Below are positions 26,413 to 39,875 of a DNA stretch of 64,000 nucleotides, piece after piece. Numbering within the stretch: position 1 is the first letter of the stretch; each line of letters begins with the position of its first letter. The stretch comes from Balanoglossus misakiensis. Its lineage: Eukaryota; Hemichordata. The notes beneath the pieces were generated by a model that worked only from the letters and a program-made list of their open reading frames with translations, had not been told where the DNA came from and searched no databases. The translations under genes and the position numbers were made by a program. The DNA lies in the NCBI GenBank assembly GCA_040954595.2, contig CM082584.2, positions 7,688,001 to 7,752,000 on the forward strand. Direction: 5' to 3'.

Positions 26413-27459
26413 TCCCAACTCCTATCAAATTGTCTAACGCCATTTTAATTCAATAATCAGACTTACTATTTTTTCACACACATCACTGGAATATTTCCAC
26501 TGTTTGTTTCGACCAGAGCCTGACCATAATCTTAATAACTTCCTCAAGTGTGTAGAATTGTTGACTGTATTAGATTCATATTTTATGATATCGAATTTGT
26601 CACACTTACTTTGATATGTGATATTTAATTTAGATACAACTCGTTAAATAAACGACAGACGAATCTTCGTAAGTACATGTATCAACAAAACACTCCTAAA
26701 GCTGAAAATTGCTATGTTCGCTATGACGAATATATGGCCATTGACTTGGAATACAGTATACGTCACGCTGATCAAAAGCGGCTCGGTTTTATTTTGCCCA
26801 CGACCGTCTCGTAATGTTACACGAGATTGAGAAGTAAACGAACGATGCGTACAGAAAAGGTGTGGAAACAGCGATAAGGTTTTGTCGCGCCAATTGAAAA
26901 TTCTGAGCCGGTAAGACAAAGTGGCGGGAATCTTGATGCATGGGCAAGCAATGCTGCAGATAACAATAGCCTAGTTACATCGTAATGACACGTGATCACA
27001 ATCGGTTGCCTTCCTTATCTTTAATCTCGCCCCTGCCGCTTTCACGTTGCCATGACGACGTCATCGATTCTCCCAAGGGAGCTGAATGTGATATATTTAC
27101 GGAAGGTTTTTGTCGCGTGGGTCAGCTTGAAGTTAGAGCATATTATACGACCAAAACCCTGCAGGTCAGACTTTTTGTGTATTTTGTATAAAGCGCACAT
27201 TACGTGGGTATGTCCTTCACTTCCATTATAAAAAAATCACACTGACTTCTCTCTCTGCGACTTTCGCCTTTGTTAGGTGAAAAAAATAACGTCCTGTTGT
27301 GCTCGGAACATTTAACCTCCTACGCGAACGACACGTCGTGACTTCGGCATGATATGACTTGAAAACGATGTTGTCGGAACGTCTGCGTCTGGCCAGCCTC
27401 GAAAATGAAAGACTTAAACTTTTTTTTCTTTTTTTTTGCTCGCACAAGATTATTTTATA

Positions 27460-27545
27460 TCAATTTTCTTTCTGAAAAATTGGGAATAAAAATTACGGGG
27501 TCACCATGCAAACATTTGAATGCGAGAGCAAAATTTGAATCTTCG
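27460..27545 (-). repeat. Dispersed repeat R3, copy 3 (partial)
   Basis: The reverse complement reads GCATTCAAATGTTTGCATGG, then TGACC, AATTTTTATTCCCAATTTTT. This matches the middle of the R3 copy at 25862-26040 very closely. Confidence 0.75.
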
Positions 27546-30500
27546 GATATGCACGTTAACTTGCTGGCCAGGATAAAATATGAAGCGAAACTCATTTGCA
27601 TGAATTTCCAGGTGCGAGGCATCAAATGTCTGACTTCGGGGAAAATCATTACTGACTGCCCGCAGAATCAAGTTGATGGGATTTTCTCCACCGAGCAAGA
27701 TTCGCGTAGCCATAGCAACTGGAAATTCAAAGCCACTGGAGGGAAACAGGTGGCGTGACAGGCCGACTTGTTAGCCGCGCATGCGCCTTATCATCACCAA
27801 GAGACGGCATGCATGCTGTCCTTTCATCGGAAAACCCTCGCTCTCCTGGGCGGGTCTGTGCCTGAACGCACGTATCTGGATGTCGTTCCGGCGCTATCTT
27901 CGATCAGTTTCACCAAGTATAGATAGCGTGCTGTCTGTAACAACGCTAATCTCTGTTTATTTATCCCCCACGCCCAGACGTCCTTGCAGAGCCAGTGATA
28001 CCCCGGATGAAGAACATTTATCACAGGCCCCAATTATAAGCCATAAACGTGCGAATTTACATTACACCTCGTGATTACAACCATTAAAACGGACTTCCTC
28101 CTAATAATCCTTTAATCAGATCTACTTCATGTAATTGCAGTAATTATTCAAAACAAGCAACCCCGGCAGCGCCAATTATGACGTCAGATCCTATCACCCA
28201 TTTAAATCAGGCAAGGCGCTATAATTACATGTACATTACACACACAGCTATACCGTGTCGCGAAATAGCAATAATTAGAGAAACGCCTCCACTGAAGACC
28301 CTGCTTTGCGTATATCTTAATCGAAAATGAAAATAAAAGCAGATAAAATTGGGGCACTCGCAAAGGTATCTGCAACTGCACTGGGCATACAGACGTGATT
28401 TCCTCACAAACGCGGTTATTAATACAATCAATTTCGATACGAGGAATAACGACTTTATTATTAAGACTTCGGACAAGTCTTTATTAGAAACTGCATTAAA
28501 TTACGATATTATACGATTCCTGTGTTCGGTTTTTTTTTCGATTTTTCTCCGAGAGCGTGTAATACTAGTATTTCACCGGCTTTGAATTCGACGGTCTTGT
28601 GTTTATATCCGCACGATCTAGCAATCTAGAACGCAGCCTCAGGCACCGATGTCTTAGGACATACTAATCAACCGATTTTAAGCTGATCAAAGTATCGTTG
28701 TTGAATCGTCGTCAATTTCCCAGTCCACGACTTACGGCCGTGACAGTTGACACACAGCTAACCGCGTGACAAAAAAAAACCTCAAAGGGTTCGCGACTGA
28801 ACGCAAACGACAACCAAACACAAATATTATTACTGCCCGTCACAACAGTAGACGCGAGAGTGTGAACAACACACTCGGGCCAATTTTTTTTTACAGTTTC
28901 GGCCGTTGACTCCTCGGCGTCTACGTCACCAGTTGCAAATATTTTCGATCTGCAGAAGTTTGAAGGTTGACAAGGGTTGTGTTAACATGTTTTATCAAGC
29001 AGAAACGTAGTCTTGATTCAAGGGCATACACGAGCTCTTACAGTCATTCATTTATTTAGTAACTGTGGTTTTCTCTTATTTCGGCTTAGTTTTTTTTTCT
29101 GATTATTTTTCTTACTCATTTATTCCACAGTGTAATTACGTAACCGAGTATTATGAATATTGCGCGCGTTCCTGTGACAACTAAAACCACCAATAATGAC
29201 TCTATTGTTTCAGGATAAAGAATCTATTTAAAACAGCTGAAGACATTTCTTTAGAATTTGATTTCACTTAAGACTTACTAGATCGATGTCAGAAGGATAA
29301 GATGAGACAAGATAACGCGTGATTGGATATTAATAAAGTCCCTTTCAATGTTAGATTACATTAAACTTGGACTGTCCTGCGCAGACATTCAGATACAAAA
29401 ACGGGTTGTATATAATACATATAGAATGCCATGGTTACAAACATTCTTCGACAAAACCAATTCTCTTAACCCCCTACCGGCTGAATATCACATGGGTCCA
29501 TCTTTCTGATGTACACCAGATGGCTCTTGGACATGGTTGATGCAACACTGAAAGGGGACATTTGCTATATTATCCGAGTGTAATTGAACATTTAAACTAG
29601 TTCAGGCAGACAGTTAATTAAACTGGGATTCCATAGCATTACTACTTAAGCTTTATAATGGAAACATTGACAACACCGAGTAAAAATAAGTTAACCAATG
29701 TTATGTTCCAGAAAAGCTCCATCTGAAATCAATTCCGAACAGTATGAATATCTTCCACAGAGTGGACAGTCTGGACAGCGAAAAGCCACCTGAAAACACA
29801 TCCCAAAAACACGTGTACCGACAATACCAAAGCTGTCTGTCCCACCGCTTTGAAGAAAAGAATAATTTTGGTCAAAAATGACAGCCCAGGCGGTCAGATT
29901 TTAGGACTAAAACACTGTCTGTCTTCAGATTGGTTGGCGCAACGCCCACGTAACACATTAGAGGTAAGAGTGTCAAGACCCAGTTATAATCTCAAGGAGC
30001 AACAGTGACCAGTTATATTCATCTGATACGGAAACATCACGATTGAGTTGTTGAATATTAACGCTTTGTTTGGAATTCATGATTCACCATCTCTCAAGAG
30101 CGTGCGACGCAAATGTAGGCTGCGCGTTCTGCTCCCCGTATGTTCTGCGAGTCACAGGATTATACCACGCAGACCTAGAGTGCGGCCCCTCCCAGAGGCG
30201 TGCAGTTACTGCGACAGCGACAAGTAACATCTCCTTGGTAACGACAGCCACTAAAGTCATTTTACTGACAGCTGCCGTGACGCATACTGTCATTCAACCT
30301 CTGGCAATTTCCATTCGCCTAATCATTTGCGGCCGAGTCAACTTTTATATGTCCACAGTGCGTGGTGACACAACGAGGGATGAACACGTCAAACGTGAAA
30401 ATTGTTATTCGCATTGACTTGAAATTACCCCATGCCGACGAACATAACACGTAAAGCCTGGAACGAGTTTTCAAAGTTTAATGAATTTTATCGATTTTGC

Positions 30501-31595
30501 GATCATCGATTTTTTCATCGTGAAAATGTCCACTCTTATATTCCGAAAGACGACACCTGACGGAAACTGCGCATGTTGATTTAACGAAAACGTAATCTCA
30601 ATCCGTATTCAAAACGATATTAAATTCCGGGGCCGTCAATCCCTTCTACATATTCGTCTGCCCGTTTGTATACCTGCAACCGGCTGGGTATTGGCGTCGA
30701 CTTTGCAGTGCGTCCTGTAAGTTTGTCCGCTCGCGTTTGAACGCGAAGCTGAAAAATATATCGGTGTGGCCATGAATCTACTATTATCGGAGGATGATAT
30801 TTGCTTTGCAAACGTAATGCATGCATCACGGTCGGACAATCAATAACAACTGGCTTGCCGCTTGACACTAGCTCTCGTTCCGCGTTTCGCTGACGACGGA
30901 GTAAGACATGTCTGCGTGTCGCGCTGCTCAAACGGAATCAAAAATAATGCTATATACATGGGACGTAATGCCCGGTCTTCGCGCCGGCGAAGGCCCAGTA
31001 AAAAGCGAATGAATGTCTCTCGCGATTCATTTTAAACAGGAGTTCAAGAGTCGAAACTAAGACCCGATGCAGTCTGGCCGCCTCCATTTCCCTTGGCGAG
31101 GTTCATCAATTTTAAATCTGTTTGAAATACCTCGGTTGCCTGGGCAAGAACAAATCGAAAAATAAGTCTTTCTGTGAGCTTTATATTCATTACTGAGATG
31201 CGGCAGTCAACGACCCCCTTCCAGCAACGCGAATATTACATCGGTCACATCGATAGAAAATGTACTCGCGTGGATCGCCCAAACCACGCGGGAGTAGCGC
31301 CATGGTATCTAAGTGTCAGTTTGACTGATGCCAGATGGGCGTTTGTGGTACAAGGTTTTTTTTATCGCGGAGAGTTTGATAAAAAGCAATTTGGCTCGTG
31401 AGTACGCCTAGACACAAAAAATGTGGCCCTTAAGCTTGCAAGCGAATCAGCCTGGAGAACGCATGCTCCAAAACTCATCAGCGAAATGAGAGACTGCCCC
31501 CGAGGTTCCCGCACATGAATAACATATCTTCTGCTCGACCGAACTTATGAACAATTATCCTGCCTGTTTCAATTGATCGGCGTCATTCTATTATA
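27546..31595. other. Non-coding region
   Basis: No gene is recognised. A perfect NRF1-type GCGCATGCGC lies at 27777-27786. A homeodomain/CRE motif cluster at 28095-28200 is listed separately. The ORF at 30070-30417 shows no recognisable motif. Confidence 0.5.
28095..28200. promoter_or_regulatory. Candidate regulatory module, homeodomain and CRE motifs
   Basis: In about 100 bases there are TAATCC (28105-28110, OTX-type), TAATTG, TAATTA, AATTAT and a perfect palindromic CRE TGACGTCA (28179-28186). The density is suggestive of an enhancer, but it is motif evidence only. Confidence 0.25.
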
Positions 31596-31655
31596 GGGGG
31601 TTGGGTCTATACGGGGTGTGGGTCTACCCAATGGGTGGGGTGGGTGGGGGGGGGG
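31596..31655 (+). other. G-quadruplex-prone G-rich stretch
   Basis: Many runs of three to ten G are separated by short spacers over 60 bases, ending in a run of ten or more G. Confidence 0.6.
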
Positions 31656-34600
31656 TCAACGTTTCCCCGCTGCAATCGTGCTGGTGTAGCACGGAATGTA
31701 TATCTGTGACAGTGGAAAGAAACGTACGCTTGCAGACAAAATTGTGGTCCAGAAAGGGTTCTACCACTAAATTCTGGAGAAACCCCGAGGGCGTATGGTT
31801 CTACGCTAGAGAGACTTGAGGATTAAATGCTCCTTGTAAATTATTTGTGTCTCCACGCCGCATTTTTTATCTAAAGCTGCAAAATTAATCTGCATAATTT
31901 AGTATTGATGAGAAACTATTTATGTTTCAAGGAGTTTTATTTTTATATATCCGACCGACCCACACATCTTGTTAAAAGGTTTACATTAAGGTTGAATATT
32001 CTCATTTTATGCGAGGCCACCATTAACTTGAGTTAGGTTTCGTTGAATTTGCGTTTAACGTTTTTATCATTTTGAATAACAAATTAATTAAAAAAGATCA
32101 TTGGAAAGGACTATTTCATTTTTTTGCAATTTGGCAGACATTTCTTTGCTTTACGGAGTTGCACTCTACTGGTAAATCAAAAGTTTTCAAACAACGGTAA
32201 TAGGACAGGTGGATTGACTTAAGTTCTTACGTAATATGCTCCCAGTATAGTATGCGCAATTAGGTACACAAACTCCCACAAAAATTATCTGCACTTTTCC
32301 ATGCACTGTGTGTGTGTTGTGTTTATGTTGTTGAAATATGGCGTTTAAAAGTACCGGCGCGTCGATCAAGCACCGCGCTGATTTTTGACACTGCTTCTGG
32401 ATAGAGCAATTTTCCCCGCGTATTCCTGGGAATTTCCCCTCACGGTATATTTTTTAAACTTATTCCCTTTGCTGTATGGACAGTCGGCGTGCATCGGGCA
32501 TTGTCGTCAAGCATCGTACCGACGAAACTGTACTCACGTAGCGATGGCAATTTACATGATGGACGGCACATACGGGGATGCTTCTCACGATCGCAAGACC
32601 GACATCGCTGGCTGTAGAGGCATACTAATTGGACGATTTTCCCGGAGCCATCGCGATATATATTTTTCATAGCTCTCCGCTCTCAGACAGAACGGCATAG
32701 ATCAATGCACTGCCCCACTCTTCTCGACGACCGCGCAGGTCAAATTTTTGCCGTCTACACGTTCAAAGATCAACCGCGCAGAAATACGAAATGATGACTA
32801 AATATTAACTGCACTTGAAACGGCATACATCATGCGAGGTGCCAGTGCAATTTCCGTATCTTAGTATTATGTAATTAGAAACCAGAAACTCGGTATGAAT
32901 AATACCTAGCTTCGATTTTCTTTTTCTGCATCTGAACGAGGAAAATATATCCGCCGTCACTTTTTACCTTATCTCTCGGCTGCCAGATATCCAGGCCGTT
33001 GTCCCTCGCCCCACCAGGCCGTCTTGACCCCGCTGCCATAGTGTGTGGTCGGTATACAATATTCTGATATGCCCGGTTTACGATATGGCGCAACTGTCGC
33101 CAGCGCGGATCATACGAGGCGAGGAAATTCCGTAACAACTACGTCGCCTTTGTGTTCTTTCTTTTCAATTATACAGCCAGAACATGTGCTGAATTATTCA
33201 AATCGCCTGTCAGGTATACACACGGAATCCCTCGCACGGAGACTGAGCCGGCGATGAAAATTTCACGTCAGGCGACTCGCGTTGACTGTTGTAAGTGCGG
33301 TTCCCTTGGTGGCGGGAAGCGAATCGACGCCAATCATGAGACCGCTTGTAATTCCAGGAAACGCTGTGTTGTGTCGGCGGTAGCCTAGAGGATTTTGAAA
33401 ATTGGAAAACGAGAACGCATTGAAAGTGCTATTGGAGTAGGAACCGCGATCACTGGCCTCGTCCCAGTCATTTAAAAGATGACACCGACTGACGTGGCGT
33501 TCATCCTTCGCGGTTGATCAACATCCCCAGTTTTTAGGTTTTTTTCTGCTATGGCCACATACGGGTAATTGGTTCTCAGTCAAGATCGAAGAAAACTGCC
33601 GAAATATCCGTCGACGACAAAAAAGATGACGAACAATCCCGCGCGTCTCGTTTCTCCCCTGGACGGCGCGCCCTATATACTTGAGAGACTATCGCAAGGG
33701 TGTCCGTCCTGAGCGTGTCTCAACTTCACTGCACACTCGACTCGATAAGAAAGTATGAAATATCGTGCAATTATCGGCAAATAAAAGCCCCGGCGCTTAA
33801 GTGACTTGTATGGGCAATGCTGGCTAGTTCACATCATGTATAAATGCGTGTCCGTTATCCTTCACAAGGGCGTGTTATCTCCGTCGGCGTGAAAGCCTCC
33901 CCAGTGTGCGTATTGTATCGATCAGGCGATGTCTCAATGCTTCTTGTGAAAGAACCGTGTCTTTCAAGGGGGAAACATTAATCCTCCACTTCTGCTGGCG
34001 ACGACTCGGTATTAGAGCTTGCCCAAACACTGAGCCGCATAGTTGAGCACAGTGCAACGCATGTCGATTAACGGCAGTTAATTTTGAAAACGCCTCTCAG
34101 GCCTTCGCGTCTGTCGGTTCGTGTTGAAGGCGAGCCGTTGCCGACGACAGATCGGTTCCGTCCGTTCCTCAACCGCAGAATTTTCAGCACAGTGTCGACA
34201 GTCTCACGACAGGGAACGTCGGTACGTGATTTTTGAAAAGAAATAATACGAGATGCGAGCGAAGCATAACTGTCAATGGGGCGAAGGTGGACTGCGTTTG
34301 CGCACTGACAGCTACGGCCGCCGTAACAGTTCCGTCAGATATGCAAAACATGGTTTTGAAACGAGGCAAATTAAAACACTAGACCTATCTGAGTTAACCG
34401 TTGCGAGCGGTCATATAATCATGATAGTGGCTATGCTGCTGCTGCTGCAAGTGGCCACGCACCGAACAGAACACTATTACAGTGCGTAGATTGGCGAAAA
34501 GGGACATTTCAAAACGCTTTTGAGTGCCGACCTTCAAATATTTTGTAATTTACCTCGAAATATGAGAAAACACTCAGCATCACAATGACCGCTTCGCAGA

Positions 34601-37600
34601 AAACCTGCATGGTTAAAAAGACTTTAAATATTACAATGAACGATACTCGTAACTATGTAGGCGAAGGCAAAACCCGAACATCCTTTGAAATAAAATGAAC
34701 CCTAAGAACCATCAAATCAGATGTTTCATCAGAAATCTGATTTGGACATGATGCGCGCGTCCAGACGCTCGACGTTCAATTTAATCATATTCGCTATGGT
34801 TGGTTAAATTGCTCAAAATAACAAGCATGCGAGTATTTATTCAGCCTGAAATTTGACTTAATACCACTTTGTTCCCGGACCCCCTTCGTTACTGATTTAC
34901 GGCCGGTTTCTACTAAATCAGCCAGGCGGACGAGATAACACGGGACAGTATTTGCATAAATTTACATACATATTCATGACTGCCTTGTGTGTGCGCTCGG
35001 TAGGTGCGCGCGGGCAGCGGCACTCTCTCCTTTGAGACAAATAGCGCGCAACTGAAAACGACAGACGGAATTAATATTTCAAAAAGCAACGATGAAAGAT
35101 TGATGGGAAATTTATGTCAGCGTTTTTAGGTCTCTTATTCTGTATGAGAAACTAAACAAAGTTGATTTATCAGAAGAGATTATGGTAAAATTTCGGGAGT
35201 TTAATATCGCATTTGTTTCCGTTGCCACTAGCGCAATAAAGCCATTATTTTGTCGTAATTTAGTCATGAATCACTCCAATCAAGGGTGAACCTCGCCTGG
35301 CTTATTTCCATTTGTCAGATCGCTCAAGCTGCGATAACGGCTGTTCCGATTAGCGGTCTCACCCCGGCGCCTGTGCCTCCTGGGCAATGAATAAATGAAT
35401 AAAAAAAACCGCGTAAACCTGACCTCCGCATTATTTTTAGTTTGCTCGAAACCTATACGTACAGGAAACAGGCAAATATATATGAAATGTCAACTTCTTT
35501 CTTGGGCGAGGAACAAAAGCTCATTCACGAGCTCATTTAAGAGAAGCACAGTTTTCTCCGTGTGAAGGACTTGACAAATGGAACAGCAGATCACATTCAT
35601 TCGTCATCTTTGCATTGAGTTTACGGTACAGTAGATAATAAGTAGAGCCTCGGAAAAGTCATTTTCGATTTTTTTTCCGCGTAATAATTTAAGGACTAAG
35701 AGCTCACTTTACCGTCTTCTTCAAGCCATTAGCTTAGCCATGTATGCTCGACATCCTGACGAATGTTTTATGACTTTTGATGTTTGTGGGAGGAGTTAAG
35801 TTTACTTTAATTTTCATTTCGTATTTCATTTACATGTATACGTAACTACACATAATGTAAGTCGGTTCGATAAGAATTAGCATGCTATACAAGTTGACTA
35901 AGCTTCTGCCACGTTTGCTCAATTAACTTTTGTTGTTTGAAGATGCAGTTGGTGATAAAACAATATAATATATTATACCCTCTGCTCGTGTAACCAACCT
36001 TGACCCCCGATGCACCCGCCCACGTACCCATGCACAGCGAACGCACCGACGAGCTCATACCTGTCATCGTCCTTTGGTTGGGTCTGTCTGATATTACTGG
36101 CCATCGTAGTGGGGGAAACTTCAGTTTTCAGTTTCACAAACTTGAGAAACTGGGGTCGGAATGAATTTCCTCACTGTCAGGAGTTTTCATGCACCACAGA
36201 GTTGAGGGGAATTGCATGCAGGCAATGTCGAGGACTCGCCTCAATACGGGTAGGGTACATTACGCGTATTCACCCCAGCATGCCCTAGAAACTTAGTTTT
36301 TTTTTCAAGAAGTCTCCTCGTATAACAGCCTATCAGCCCGGGGCTCACAAAGTCCCAAGAATACTGCATCACACCAGTGTTACATCGTCTAACAAATTCT
36401 ATTCCGACTCGACATGGGACTCAATTTACCTCCGTTTCGCGGAAGGCAAGTTTCAAAAGAGAGAGTTTAGCCGAGACATTTTCATGGTTAATTGGGAATG
36501 AATGCAGTGTAGCGTATAGCGTGCCCGCTCTCAGACACTACAGCCGCAAACACTGGGCCACGTGGTTTTGAAGTAATTATATTGTGAGATCTCCAGACGA
36601 AGCGACTGCACAGAGCACCGCAGTCTCGTGAACTCACAACCCGAGAAACCTCAACGGCCCTGACGGTACAGACGTTGTCTTGTAGCAAAAGACAAAGCAT
36701 TAATGACGTCACTCCACCATGAGACAATAAACAATATGGCCGCCGTCATTCATTTGATGCCGAAAGCAATTATTTAAATTAAAGAATCGTCAATTATTGT
36801 CATAATTTTGGGGCGATTTACAAAACTAAATATGTAATCTGTCAAAATTTCATTGATGTCTTGCCTACGAGTATATTTATTAATTTTTTTGACAGAAGAA
36901 TGGCAATCAATCATATGATCTGCGGACGCGATTCATTTGGTCGGTACCAATTGATTGAAATCTGAAAGTAAATCGTTCTGCGGGCGTCAACCGCCTTTCA
37001 AAATGCTGGAATAAACTTATAATCTCGGCAGACGTCTGCCGCTGTAAAACGTAAGATGTCAGTTTTCCTAGAACACTATCACACGACAGCTCTTGCGTTG
37101 GCTAGTGCCACTTGGACATTTTCGATACATAAACATTTAATTTTTCGATCAGATGTAATGTAGCAGATTCGACCCGCGGGGCGGTTTGATCCGTGTGAAG
37201 TTAATACTGCCAACGCCCGGAGACGGCCCTTTGTCAGAATGAAATCGATGTCCAATTATAGTTTCGGCGTCTCTCCAATTCTAACATTGGAGAAACCGAA
37301 CCCGGCCAAGAAAAAAATTGCCTCGTGTCTCTCCCGCTCCTCATGATATAGTGATATCAGCCCATACTGGCAACACCCAAAGTCGGAATCTCACATATAG
37401 GCTTGCACAGCACCAGCCCGATGCCCTACTCAAGTGGCTGACGTAAATTTGACTAAATTCAATTGGACATTCCGACTCCTAAAATTCAAATAAACCAGGG
37501 ACAGGTTAATAAAGGTCGATAGGTCACCCGGGAATGGAACGTTAATGACGTAAGGGGTGTCTATTTACATAAAACTCACAAGAGGGATAACCTTGCGCTG

Positions 37601-37988
37601 AATCGTTATTACATTGCATCGCCATGACAACTAATGTCGTTACATTACCAGGGCGCCTAATGCAAATATTGACTCTTTAATTTGCATAATTAGAGAGTTT
37701 GGTGTCTTTATTTGATAACGGATGTAGCTGTGCTTACCTGTGAACCGTGACTTCTAGTGAGCGCCGGCGCGCGGATGTCTGACAAGTTGAAAACGTAGTC
37801 ACGCGACAAAGCAATCGACTTATATCCCGAAGTCATTCCGAGAAAAAAATTGTCCTTAAAGTTTTTCCCGTTTTGTTAGCTGTACATACGGCGCCCGTTG
37901 TCTTCATTGCCTATATGTCTTTTTATGTCTGTTCCATTGCCCGTGCTTCACGCGCGTATACGTACATGTGTACGTATTTTATTTACGC

Positions 37989-37990
<2 letters not shown>
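31656..37990. other. Non-coding region
   Basis: No gene is recognised. A TATATA box followed by GC-rich sequence lies near 33672, without a recognisable transcript. A paired-octamer segment (37560-37700) is listed separately. Confidence 0.5.
37560..37700. promoter_or_regulatory. Candidate regulatory module with inverted octamer pair
   Basis: ATGCAAAT (37660-37667) and its reverse complement ATTTGCAT (37680-37687) lie 12 bases apart, and AATTAG follows at once. TATTTACA, a forkhead-type site, lies at about 37562-37569. Octamers are POU-family sites. Activity is inferred. Confidence 0.3.
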
Positions 37991-38019
<29 letters not shown>

Positions 38020-38330
38020 TGTATGTATGTATGTATGTATGTATGTATGTATGTATGTATGTATGCATGCATGCATGCATGCATGTATGTATGTATGTAT
38101 GTATGTATGTATGTATGTATGTATGTATGTATGTATGTATGTATGTATGTATGTATGTATGTATGTATGTATGTATGTATGTATGTATGTATGTATGTAT
38201 GTATGTATGTATGTATGTATGTATGTATGTATGTATGTATGTATGTATGTATGTATGTATGTATGTATGTATGTATGTATGTATGTATGTATGTATGTAT
38301 GTATGTATGTATGTATGTATGTATGTATGT
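37991..38330. repeat. (GTAT)n microsatellite, about 340 bp
   Basis: The tract is a near-perfect tetranucleotide repeat interrupted once by a GCAT-repeat patch (about 38065-38084). ORFs through it (poly-Met-Tyr-Val-Cys or poly-His-Thr-Tyr-Ile) are artefacts. Confidence 0.97.
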
Positions 38331-38370
38331 AGGTGTGTAGGTGTGTAGGTGTGTAGGTGTGTAGGTGTGT
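38330..38370. repeat. TAGGTGTG octamer tandem repeat, about 5 copies
   Basis: An 8-base unit repeats about five times immediately after the GTAT tract. It looks derived from that tract by point change and slippage. Confidence 0.85.
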
Positions 38371-38820
38371 ATGCATATGCATGGATTGCGATTATTCAAG
38401 TGCAGTCGCTAGCAGATAACCAGGTCAAGCTCGGTGGGATTGACGGCCACTGGTTTGATACGCGCCCTCTATGTCACATCTTTTACCATTAGGCCTAATT
38501 TACACCAGAGCCACTCCAAAATCAATAAATTAAATCTAAAATTTGGTCGATCTCTTTCGAATCTAAAGTGTTTATTATTTGTTGACGTCATACTCTCTGT
38601 CGAGACAATTACACAACGTATAATTTTTTTATAATCAAATTACATCGCAGAAATCTGCATATTCATTCGATTTGGCAGGATTTCAAAGAGGCCTTCCTTT
38701 CCGTAAGTATTTTTAACGAGCATACAACGAAGACCTGGATGTATGGGTGTATTAAATGCAGCTATCGACCGTTCCCCTTTTAGCAGACTGTATTAGCTTT
38801 AGAAATCGTCGATGAGCGAT

Positions 38821-38870
38821 GGGGGAGGGGAGGGAGGGAGGGAGGTGGGGGGTACAATGTAGGGGGGGAT
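38821..38870 (+). other. G-quadruplex-prone G-rich stretch
   Basis: Repeated GGGA units and longer G runs cover about 50 bases. Confidence 0.6.
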
Positions 38871-39104
38871 GGATGGTTAGGTTCATGGCGGCACTTGTAG
38901 ATACGTGAAACTCGGTGTAAAGTACACTTACCTCGTGTTTGCTTCTAGCTCCGATTCTGTCCGAGGCTGACCAGTCAATGACATGTACACGTGCACACAC
39001 CCCTTCTTGCTCGGTTGTCACAGGAATCGCGAAAGTGGAGTCGTTTCTGGGTTATTGGTTCACTGCAATTGAGGTCAGAGGGAAATCATCATTAAGACTC
39101 CACG

Positions 39105-39875
39105 TCAAAGTCAAATTGGTAAAATCCCCGCCCGATTATACAAGGATGAACTTGAGAAAACACGTCCCATTATCAGTGATACGCAAGCCAATGATTTATA
39201 TTTAGCAAACAAGATCACGACGACTTGAAGGAGCCCACAGGAGCAAGCAACAGGATGTTCAGGATTATAAACGATATTGCGTGCTTTTCTTTCACGTGTC
39301 TTGTGGTACATGTTTGCTAGAGAGTTTTGGCGGCAGCCAATAACTTTCTCCGCCATATTCACAATACGAGAGAGCGTGCACCTGTGTTTTACGGTTAAAT
39401 TACCATACCACAAAATAATATTGAAGGTCAAAATGCTTAAGACGAGAGAACGATACACTGCATGCAGCTGAAAAACATATGTTGGCTAACGTGAAATGAT
39501 TTAAGTTTCCGAAGAAGATATAATCTCTGTTGAGCTTTGTGCGCAATGTGGTCTATATTTTCAGAAAAGGTGAGTTTATTCATCGATAATATATCCCAAA
39601 TACTTCAAACATGAAACAACTACTACAGATGTGTTGTTAATTGTGACAGGTGTGTAATTAGAACAGGCGTTACGCCAACTACAAGTTCTTTTGTTTTGCT
39701 CATATTCATATGCAAAAATCTGTCACTACACCAACTGTTCAAAACACCAAAATTGAGTACGATTCCACCTGGTAAGTGACCATTCACAAAAACTCGTTGC
39801 AGCGTACGCGTATGAGAAAGTCGTCGATCCAAAGAATTGTGCTTACATTGACATGCGTGTCGTACTGCGGCCGCG
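39105..39875 (-). mobile_element. Decayed LINE fragment, reverse transcriptase C-terminal part
   Basis: Translating the minus strand across frameshifts gives successive blocks typical of non-LTR retrotransposon reverse transcriptases: NSWCSDRFLHMNMSKTKELV, CLKYLGYIIDE, KLTFSENIDHIAHKAQQRLY with LLRKLKSF, then SILTFNIILWYGN and NLANMYHKTRERKARNIV. At least three frame changes (near 39650, 39580 and 39478) show that it is dead. The order and spacing match the end of CR1/L2/Rex-like ORF2 proteins. The 5' part, including an intact YADD box and endonuclease, is not recognisable. Confidence 0.8.

Noticed and set aside
27405-27758. 117-codon ORF
   Set aside because: It runs through an R3 repeat copy and starts with a poly-Phe stretch from a T run.
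30070-30417. 115-codon ORF rich in Thr, Val and Ala
   Set aside because: It has no family resemblance and overlaps an equally plain antisense ORF.
34175-34210. RE1/NRSF-like site (TTCAGCAC followed by GACAG)
   Set aside because: The spacing between halves differs from the canonical 21-base element and the right half is incomplete.
37873-38399. Five ORFs of 126-155 codons
   Set aside because: They are translations of the (GTAT)n microsatellite.
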